NCBI GenBank assembly: GCA_003541285.1
Contig: DPMS01000833.1
Coordinates: forward strand, 1 to 5,249
Source of the DNA: Actinomycetota bacterium
GTDB lineage: Bacteria; Actinomycetota; Actinomycetes; Streptosporangiales; Streptosporangiaceae
Direction of reading: 5' to 3'
DNA length: 5,249 nt
Shown here one piece after another: positions 1 through 5,249 of the stretch. Numbering within the stretch: the first letter of the stretch is position 1; each line of letters starts with the position of its first letter. The notes below the pieces were generated by a model. It did no database searches and was not told where the DNA came from. It saw nothing but the letters and a program-made list of their open reading frames with translations. Both the position numbers and the translations under genes were made by a program.

Positions 1-1001
1 CGGCCGCAGAGCCGTTCGGCCAGGCGGCGCGAGTTGGCGAAGATGATCGTGGAGCGGTGGCGCTCGATCAGGTCGAGCACGCGTTCCTCCACGTGCGGCC
101 AGATGGAGCGCTGAGCTGGCGGCGTGCCGGGCGGCCTGTCCGGGCCGAGCCCGCCCGGCCCCCCGCCCGGTGTGATCGCTGGCGGGGCATCCAGGTCGGA
201 CATGTCTTCGACCGGCACCACGATCTTGATCTCGATCTGCTTGCCGCTCGGTGGCGCCGCGACCGTCACCTGCCGGATCCCGCCGAGGAAGGACGCGACC
301 TCCTCGGGCGGCCTGACCGTCGCCGACAGCCCGATCCGCTGGGCGGGACTGGCCCGGTGCGCCGGCCCCCCGGAACCCTCCGAGGCGCCGGCCCCGGCGG
401 GGGGTGCCGCCGCGCGGTGCGCGTCGAGACGTTCCAGCGAGAGCGCCAGGTGGGCGCCGCGCTTGTTGCCGGCCAGCGCGTGGACCTCGTCCACGATGAC
501 GGTGTCCACCCCGCGCAGGGCGTCACGGGCCTGGGAGGTGAGGATCAGGAACAGCGACTCCGGGGTGGTGATGAGGATGTCCGGCGGCTTGCTGGCCAGG
601 CGGCGGCGTTCGTCGGCCGCGGTATCGCCGGTGCGCACGGCCACCCGGATGTCGGGCTCGGCCAGCCCGCGTCGCTGCGCCATCTGGCGGATCCCGGTCA
701 GCGGGGCCCGCAAGTTGCGCTCGATGTCCACCGCCAGCGCCTTGAGCGGGGATATGTAGAGCACCCGGCACCGCTGTTTCGGGTCATCCGGGACCGGGCC
801 GCATGCCAGCCGGTCCAGCGCCCACAAGAACGCGGCCAGCGTCTTTCCTGAGCCCGTGGGCGCGACCACGAGCGTGTTCTCACCACGTGCGATCGCTGCC
901 CAGGCCTGCGCCTGAGCAGCCGTGGGCCCGCTGAACGCCCCGGTGAACCAGTCGCGGGTCAGCGTACCGAAGCCGCTCATCGGGTCGGTGCCAGCGGTCA
1001 T
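1..1001 (-). CDS. lhr: Lhr-type ATP-dependent superfamily 2 helicase, N-terminal part (3' end off window)
   Basis: Lhr enzymes are cytosolic, ATP-driven DNA/RNA helicases linked to nucleic-acid repair, usually about 1,500 residues long. Only the first 333 codons are present, covering the first RecA-like domain and the start of the second. Visible motifs, counted from the ATG at 1001: GFGTLTRDWF (10-19, the family's N-terminal signature), Walker A APTGSGKT (47-54), motif Ia ISPLKAL (83-89), TPESL (146-150), Walker B box DEVH (171-174), motif III LSAT (225-228), then SIWPHVEERVLDLI (299-312) and STIIFANSRR (318-327). Two Ala/Gly/Pro-rich stretches (about 196-220 and 272-297) look like flexible insertions. 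The ATG at 1001 is chosen because it puts about 10 residues before the signature, as I recall for mycobacterial Lhr. It has no strong ribosome binding site. The ATG at 980 and a GTG at 1076 (AGGA seven bases upstream) are alternatives. The frame stays open at the left window edge. The family call is firm; the start is not. Confidence 0.94.
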   Translation of the reverse strand, partial: MTAGTDPMSGFGTLTRDWFTGAFSGPTAAQAQAWAAIARGENTLVVAPTGSGKTLAAFLWALDRLACGPVPDDPKQRCRVLYISPLKALAVDIERNLRAPLTGIRQMAQRRGLAEPDIRVAVRTGDTAADERRRLASKPPDILITTPESLFLILTSQARDALRGVDTVIVDEVHALAGNKRGAHLALSLERLDAHRAAAPPAGAGASEGSGGPAHRASPAQRIGLSATVRPPEEVASFLGGIRQVTVAAPPSGKQIEIKIVVPVEDMSDLDAPPAITPGGGPGGLGPDRPPGTPPAQRSIWPHVEERVLDLIERHRSTIIFANSRRLAERLCG

Positions 1002-1191
1002 CCCGTCGTCTGCGGGCACACCACCGGCCCGGGGCGCGGTGGGCGCGTCCGGGGCTGGCGGCTGCCAGGCAGGCACATACCCATCCTGCCTGCTGGCTCC
1101 GACAGTCTGGGCCACCTCCAGGCGGGCCACGGCCGGGCCACCGGTCGCGTGCGCCCAGCCAGCAGCCGCCGACCACTGAGCCGCCAGCTCC
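1002..1191 (-). other. Gap between gene A and lhr; open in the lhr frame, no confident promoter
   Basis: These 190 bases have no stop codon in the lhr reading frame. They would encode an Ala/Pro/Gln-rich segment with mostly G/C third positions. In-frame GTG codons occur at 1130, 1115, 1076 and 1019; only the one at 1076 has a weak ribosome-binding-like AGGA seven bases upstream. The stretch may therefore be a genuine leader, or part of it may be a disordered N-terminal extension of Lhr. I see no convincing -35/-10 pair, tRNA or other RNA gene here. Confidence 0.4.
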
Positions 1192-1204
1192 TCAGCCGAG
1201 GAGC
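1187..1204 (-). terminator. Perfect hairpin over the stop codon of gene A; possible weak terminator or mRNA 3'-end structure
   Basis: On the minus strand the sequence reads GCTCCTC-GGCT-GAGGAGC: a perfect 7-bp stem with a 4-base loop. The TGA stop of gene A (1194-1192) lies at the loop and the start of the second arm. No T-run follows, so it does not fit a classical intrinsic terminator. Actinomycetes often use hairpins without a T-tract, so a termination or mRNA-stabilising role is possible. The second arm contains GGAG, but no start codon lies at a suitable distance, so it is unlikely to be a ribosome binding site. Function is inferred from the symmetry alone. Confidence 0.35.
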
Positions 1205-3762
1205 CGGGCCGCCAGGAGACACACGTCGTCGGCCCGTTCGGCCGGGTCGAGCAGGGCGGCCTGCACACTGGCGCAGGTCTGCTCCGACGAGAGGCTGATG
1301 ATGCCATGCAGCGTTTCGGCCAGGGCGGCAAGACCTTCGCTGATATCGCGGTTCCGGTGCTCGACCAGCCCGTCGGTGTAGCAGAGCAGCCGGTCGCCGG
1401 GCTGGAGCCGCCGATACCCAGTGGTGAACGTCGCCTCCTCGCACGCGCCCAGCATGATGCCGTCGGAGTCGTCGAGGTATTCGGCCGTGCCGGTGCTGGT
1501 GACCAGGATCGGCGGCGGGTGCCCGGCGATGGCATAGCCGAGCAGGCCAGTGGCCGGGTGGAGGACGGCATAGACGACGCTGACGAGCGCTTCGGGGAAC
1601 AGCCGCAGCAGTGCCGCGTTGGTCCGCTGAAGCACCATGCCGGGGTCGGTGGTATCCAGCGCATAGGCGCGCAGGACGCTGCGGACCTGGCCCATGACCG
1701 CCGCCGAGGAGATGCTGTGACCGGCCACGTCCCCGATCACCAGCCCGACCCGGCCGCGCTCGACTCCAAACGCGTCGTACCAGTCGCCGCCCACGTTGGC
1801 CCCTTCGGTGGCGGGCAGGTAGCGGACGGCGAGGTCCAGTCCCTGGATCTGCGGGAGGTGGTCGGGCAGGACCGAGCGCTGCAGGGTCTCGGCGATGGTG
1901 TGGTCACGGGCGAAGGTATCGACGTTCGCCAGCCCCACAGCCAGGCGGCGGGCGAGTTCCTCGACCATCTCGACATCGGTCGTGGCGAACTGGGGACGTT
2001 CGGGGCCGCGGCCCATGACGATGACGCCCAGCGGGTCCCGGCCGGCCAGCAGTGGCGCGCCGATCGCGCTTTCCGGGTGCATGAGTTTCACGATGCCCAT
2101 CAACTCGGGCTCGGCCCTGAGCCAGGCCGGCATCTCGGCGGCCACTTCGGGGGTGAACTGGGTGGCGCGGGTGGTGTAGGCGCGCTGGGGGATCAGCGGG
2201 CCAGCCAGGGGAATCGGGTGCTCGCGTAGGTGAGTGAGCGTCTTCGCGAGGTCCGGGTCCCGGTGGGTGAGTGCGCTGGCGCACAGTCTTCCGCCGGGCG
2301 TGGGCAGGAATACCACGCAATAGTCGGCCAGGCTGGGCACCACCAGCTGGGCAACCTGGTCGAGCAGTTCATCCCGGTCCCTGGTGGCGGCGACCAGGGA
2401 GCCCGCGTGCAGCAGGAAGGTGAGGCGCTCCTGGGCGGTGCCGGCCTCGGCGCGGGCGGCGCGTTCGGAGATCAGCAGTTCGGCGCGTTCGTCTTCGGCG
2501 CGCTGCCGGGCGGTGAGGTCCAGGACGAAAGACGTCCAGCGCAGCGGTTTGCGGTCGAGCAATGCCCCCCCGAGGAGGACCGGCACCCGGTGACCGTCCT
2601 TGTGCAGGTACTCCTTCTCGAACGGCTGGCACGCCCCCGTCCGGAGCAACTCCGCCATGGCTTTCTTCTCAACGTCAGTCCACCCGGGGGGAGTTATCTC
2701 CCGCCAGGAGATGCGGCCAGCCTCCAGGTCGTCCCGGCTGTAGCCGATGATGTCGAGGTACGCGTCGTTCGCCTCATAGATCCGTTCCTCGCCGGCGACC
2801 ACCACGCCAAGCACGTTGGCTTCCCGCAGCCGGCCCAGCAGCGCGGTGCTTTCCCGCAGGGCTGCTTCCGTCAGCCGCTGCTCGGTCAGGTCGGTGAAGA
2901 TCGCGTAAGCCCGGCTGGGCCGGCCCTGCTCGTCCCGTGCGTCGGGGATCGCGGTGACCAGCAGCCAGCGCCGCTCACCTGTCTGTCCATGCGTGATGCC
3001 GAGCACCACGTCCGAGACGATCTCGCCGGTCCGCAGCGCCACCGGCACTGGCAGGTCCTCCGGCGGCAACGGTGAGCCGTCTTCCCGGACTGACTGCCCC
3101 TGCCGGATGACGGGCCAGGATGTCAGCGCGGTCAGGTCCATGCCCAGGATCTCGCTGGCTGCTGGGTTCACGCCGATGAGGGACCCGTTGCTGTCGTAGT
3201 GGACGACACCTTGCGGCATGGTCTCGAACAGCGTCCGGTACCGCTCCTGGGTATCCGCTAGTTCCTCGGTCAGCGCCTCCAGCCGGCGCCGGTCGGTGAC
3301 ATGCTCGGTCACGTCGGCGGCGTACAGCAATATCCCGCTGACCGTCCCGTCGGCCTCGTGGGCCGGCTGGTAGACAAAGTCCAGGAACAGCTGCTCCGGC
3401 TCCTGGCCGGGACGCTGGACCCAGACCGGGGTCTCGCTGCCCCCGGCTGCCTGCCCGGTTTCCATGATGTGGTCGAGCAGTTCGAGGTGACCCTGGGCGG
3501 CCAGTTCCGGCAGCGCCCGCCGGATGGGCAGGCCGGCCACGTCCCGGTCGCCTGTGAGGCGGCGGCAGGCGTTGTTGGCGAATTCGACGATCAGGTCGGG
3601 TCCGGCGAGGTAGGCCGCGGCGGCGGGCAGGCTGGCAAGCAACTCCCGCATGCGCGCGAGCCCGGACAGCGCACTGTCCTGGCGGGCCACTGGAACCACG
3701 GTATCTGCGCTCCCCCCGGCAGCCACTATCGCTGCCCCCACTTTGTCAGGATATCGCCCCAT
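1192..3762 (-). CDS. PAS-PAS-PAS-GAF-SpoIIE (RsbU-like) serine/threonine protein phosphatase (gene A)
   Basis: This is a complete 856-residue cytosolic sensor phosphatase with no signal peptide or membrane segment. Domains by eye: PAS1 about 40-155 (ends in the typical DVTEH), PAS2 about 172-294 (ends DLTEQ), PAS3 about 310-420 (ends DLTAR), a charged signalling helix about 418-450, GAF about 455-615, and a SpoIIE/PP2C-like domain about 620-856. Phosphatase motifs are present: VGGDWYDAF (657-665), IGDVAGH (676-682), YTDGLVE (795-801) and DDVCLL (845-850), so the metal-binding aspartates D660, D678, D797 and D846 are kept. The family usually dephosphorylates a phospho-STAS anti-anti-sigma protein; the substrate here is inferred. 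No HATPase kinase domain is fused. The usual NAGH motif reads IAGH (I745). No PAS or GAF domain shows a recognisable flavin or haem signature, so the ligands are unknown. It starts 15 bp after gene B, in the same frame. The ATG at 3762 lacks a clear ribosome binding site, and a GTG at 3699 is an alternative start. Confidence 0.95.
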   Translation of the reverse strand: MGRYPDKVGAAIVAAGGSADTVVPVARQDSALSGLARMRELLASLPAAAAYLAGPDLIVEFANNACRRLTGDRDVAGLPIRRALPELAAQGHLELLDHIMETGQAAGGSETPVWVQRPGQEPEQLFLDFVYQPAHEADGTVSGILLYAADVTEHVTDRRRLEALTEELADTQERYRTLFETMPQGVVHYDSNGSLIGVNPAASEILGMDLTALTSWPVIRQGQSVREDGSPLPPEDLPVPVALRTGEIVSDVVLGITHGQTGERRWLLVTAIPDARDEQGRPSRAYAIFTDLTEQRLTEAALRESTALLGRLREANVLGVVVAGEERIYEANDAYLDIIGYSRDDLEAGRISWREITPPGWTDVEKKAMAELLRTGACQPFEKEYLHKDGHRVPVLLGGALLDRKPLRWTSFVLDLTARQRAEDERAELLISERAARAEAGTAQERLTFLLHAGSLVAATRDRDELLDQVAQLVVPSLADYCVVFLPTPGGRLCASALTHRDPDLAKTLTHLREHPIPLAGPLIPQRAYTTRATQFTPEVAAEMPAWLRAEPELMGIVKLMHPESAIGAPLLAGRDPLGVIVMGRGPERPQFATTDVEMVEELARRLAVGLANVDTFARDHTIAETLQRSVLPDHLPQIQGLDLAVRYLPATEGANVGGDWYDAFGVERGRVGLVIGDVAGHSISSAAVMGQVRSVLRAYALDTTDPGMVLQRTNAALLRLFPEALVSVVYAVLHPATGLLGYAIAGHPPPILVTSTGTAEYLDDSDGIMLGACEEATFTTGYRRLQPGDRLLCYTDGLVEHRNRDISEGLAALAETLHGIISLSSEQTCASVQAALLDPAERADDVCLLAARLLG
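3710..3717 (-). promoter_or_regulatory. Shine-Dalgarno-like GGGGGGAG ahead of an alternative GTG start of gene A
   Basis: On the minus strand GGGGGGAG is followed after 10 bases by GTG at 3699, which is codon 22 of gene A. The annotated ATG at 3762 has no purine-rich site: the bases before it include the stop codon of gene B and ATAACGATC. If the GTG is used, the protein loses 21 residues that lie before PAS1 and do not look domain-like. If the ATG is used, translation may instead be coupled to termination of gene B, 15 bp upstream. Confidence 0.35.
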
Positions 3763-3777
3763 GATCGTTATGGCTGC

Positions 3778-5249
3778 TCAGCGGCCTGCCGGCGGTCGCG
3801 GCGATCGGTCTGGGAGCCGGATCGCGAGCAGGCAGACGTCGTCGTCCCGCGCGTCCGTGCCGAGCAGGCCCGCCCGTACGGCGGCGCAGGTCTGCTCCGC
3901 GGTGAGGGTGGCCGCCCGCCGCATAACGCCGGCGAGTGCGTTCAGGCCGTCGGTCAGATCGCGGCGCCCGTTCTCGATCAGCCCGTCGGTGTAGGTGAGG
4001 AGTACGGACCCAGCGGGAAGCTTCCGCTGGGCGGCGGTGAAGGTCGCCCCGGGGCAGGCCCCGAGCATGCTGCCGGTCACATCGTCGAGGTAGGTGGCCT
4101 GGCCGCCGCTGGTCGTGATGATCGGCGGCAGGTGCCCGGCATTCGCATAGGTGAGTTCGCCGGTGGCCGGGTCAAGAACGGCGTAGACCGCTGTGGCGAG
4201 GGCATCCGGCAGCAACTGGGCCAGAGCGGTGTTGGTCCGCTCCAGGACCTCCCCGGGATGGGGGTGGTCGATCGCGTACGCGCGCAGCAGGCTGCGGACC
4301 TGACCCATGATCGACGCCGAGGTGATGTTGTGACCGGTCACGTCGCCGGTCACCAGCCCGACCCGGCCGCCGGGAAGGCGGAAGGCGTCATACCAGTCAC
4401 CCCCCACGTCGGCTCCCTCGGTTGCGGGCAGATAGCACACCGCGAGGTCCAGCCGGCCGAAGTGGGGCAGGGTGCCGGGCAGGACGGCGCGCTGGAGGGT
4501 CTCCGCGATGGTGTGCTCACGGGCGAACGTGTCCGCCGTGGCGATCCCTTCGGCCAGCCGCCGGGCGAATTCCGCGACCACCTCGATGTCGGTGGCGGTG
4601 AAGCCGGGACGGTCGGCGTCGCGGGCGAGCGCGAGGACGCCGGCCGATCGCTGCTTCACCAGCAGCGGGACGGACAGCACGCTGTCCGCCCGCAGCCTGG
4701 CCAGGGTCTCGATCAGCCCCGGGGCGAGATCGCGCCACTCCGGCAGATGCTCGTCGGCGTCCCGCAGGAGCTGGATGGTTCCGGTGGAGTAGGCGATCTG
4801 GAGGGACATCGGGCCGGCCGGCGGGATCCTGTGCTCGCGGAATTCGGCGAGCACCGGGGCGCGGGCGGGGTCCCGGTGGGCGAGCGAGGTGGCGCGCAGG
4901 GTGCCGTCCGCCGCGGGGAGGAACACCACACAGTGGTCGGCCAGAGCCGGCACCACCAGGTGAGCGGCGTGCTCGAGCATCTCCTGCCGGTTCGGGGTGG
5001 CGGCCAGCGCCCCGGCGCGCAGCAGGAACCTGAGCCGTTCCCGGACACCGTCAGCCTCAGCCCGGGCTGCCTGTTCGCGGCTGCGCAGTTCGGCGCGCTC
5101 CTGCTCGGCACGCTGGTGGGCGGTGATGTCGACGATGAAGGTCACCCAGCGGAGCGGGTCGCGGGAGACCACCGCCGCGCCGACCACGACCGGCACCCGG
5201 TGCCCGTCCCGGTGCACGTACTCCTTGTCGTAGGGCTGGAAGGCGCCCG
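3778..5249 (-). CDS. PAS-GAF-SpoIIE (RsbU-like) protein phosphatase, C-terminal part (gene B, 5' end off window)
   Basis: The reading frame is open at the right edge, so the true start is outside. An internal GTG at 5217 lies in the middle of a PAS domain and should not be taken as the start. The first visible residues are GAFQPYDKEY, then VHRDGH, the C-terminal half of a PAS domain ending IVDITAHQ. Counting from codon 5217, a charged helix follows (about 33-65), then GAF (about 70-230) and the SpoIIE phosphatase domain (about 235-469). Catalytic motifs are VGGDWYDAF (271-279), TGDVTGH (290-296), NAGHLPP (359-365), YTDGLIE (409-415) and DDVCLL (459-464), all intact. A short Arg/Pro-rich tail ends the protein. 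The predicted role is dephosphorylation of a STAS anti-anti-sigma factor under control of a PAS/GAF input; the partner is not in the window. The whole visible part aligns with residues 376-856 of gene A at roughly 60% identity in the phosphatase domain (estimated by eye), so the two are paralogues. Its number of PAS domains is unknown. Confidence 0.93.
   Translation of the reverse strand, partial: GAFQPYDKEYVHRDGHRVPVVVGAAVVSRDPLRWVTFIVDITAHQRAEQERAELRSREQAARAEADGVRERLRFLLRAGALAATPNRQEMLEHAAHLVVPALADHCVVFLPAADGTLRATSLAHRDPARAPVLAEFREHRIPPAGPMSLQIAYSTGTIQLLRDADEHLPEWRDLAPGLIETLARLRADSVLSVPLLVKQRSAGVLALARDADRPGFTATDIEVVAEFARRLAEGIATADTFAREHTIAETLQRAVLPGTLPHFGRLDLAVCYLPATEGADVGGDWYDAFRLPGGRVGLVTGDVTGHNITSASIMGQVRSLLRAYAIDHPHPGEVLERTNTALAQLLPDALATAVYAVLDPATGELTYANAGHLPPIITTSGGQATYLDDVTGSMLGACPGATFTAAQRKLPAGSVLLTYTDGLIENGRRDLTDGLNALAGVMRRAATLTAEQTCAAVRAGLLGTDARDDDVCLLAIRLPDRSPRPPAGR

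Larger units (their letters stand above)
1192..5249 (-). repeat. Tandem gene-scale duplication: 1192-2637 is paralogous to 3778-5249
   Basis: Codons 376-856 of gene A (1192-2637) align almost without gaps to all of visible gene B (3778-5249). Similarity starts at the window edge (GACQPFEKEY against GAFQPYDKEY) and runs to the DDVCLL motif near each C-terminus. DNA similarity is obvious locally, for example around 1885-1920 and 4480-4520, but diverged. This is an old duplication and not a recent direct repeat. How far the similarity extends into the N-terminus of gene B cannot be seen. No insertion sequence or short flanking repeats were found at the junction. Confidence 0.85.

Noticed and set aside
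57..851. Plus-strand open frames of 264 and 211 codons opposite lhr
   Set aside because: The minus strand carries the full ordered set of helicase motifs here. The plus-strand products are Arg/Pro-rich and resemble no family.
1077..1082. GGGTAT on the minus strand, resembling the -10 element of SigB/SigF-type promoters, upstream of lhr
   Set aside because: The position where a GTTT-like -35 would be expected reads GTCGGA, and a single hexamer is easily met by chance. The link to a partner-switching sigma factor is tempting but not supported.
998..1444. Minus-strand 148-codon frame overlapping the end of gene A and the gap before lhr
   Set aside because: It is out of frame with gene A over its conserved DDVCLL end and gives an Arg/Pro-rich product. 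It is a shadow frame.
1306..3075. Long plus-strand open frames (1306-2229 and 2230-3075) opposite gene A, forming one nearly continuous antisense frame
   Set aside because: They mirror the codon bias of the minus-strand gene. The translations are Gly/Gln/Asp/His-rich with no recognisable domain, while the minus strand encodes clear PAS, GAF and phosphatase motifs.
1192..3762. A light-sensing LOV or haem PAS domain in gene A
   Set aside because: No PAS domain shows the LOV cysteine motif or a recognisable haem-binding signature, so no cofactor can be assigned.
3778..5217. Treating gene B as a complete 479-residue protein starting at 5217
   Set aside because: The codon there is an internal GTG within a PAS domain. 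The frame and the homology to gene A both continue to the right edge.

Overview
The window is very GC-rich DNA with strong G/C preference at third codon positions. All three real genes lie on the minus strand. This base composition and the gene families point to a high-GC actinomycete. The genus cannot be fixed from this sequence.

Transcription runs from right to left. Positions 5249 to 3778 hold the C-terminal part of a PAS-GAF-SpoIIE/RsbU-type serine phosphatase (gene B), whose start lies beyond the right edge. After 15 bp comes a complete paralogue (gene A, 3762 to 1192, 856 codons) with three PAS domains, one GAF domain and the same phosphatase domain. After a further stretch of about 190 bp without an assigned gene begins lhr, a large superfamily 2 helicase. 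Only its first ~333 codons (1001 to 1) are inside the window.

A and B are predicted to be soluble, multi-input phosphatases of the partner-switching type. In this family the PAS/GAF modules sense a ligand or partner and control a PP2C-like domain, which dephosphorylates a STAS anti-anti-sigma factor. No STAS protein, anti-sigma kinase or sigma factor is visible here, so the partners must be encoded elsewhere. Lhr is a nucleic-acid helicase, and its link to the phosphatases may be positional only.

I did not find a clearly new system. The points most worth a second look are: the in-frame tandem arrangement of A and B, separated by one TGA and five codons; an Asn-to-Ile change in an otherwise conserved catalytic-domain motif of A; a perfect 7-bp hairpin over the stop codon of A; and unresolved start sites for A and lhr. 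No RNA genes, CRISPR arrays, mobile elements or confident promoters were seen.
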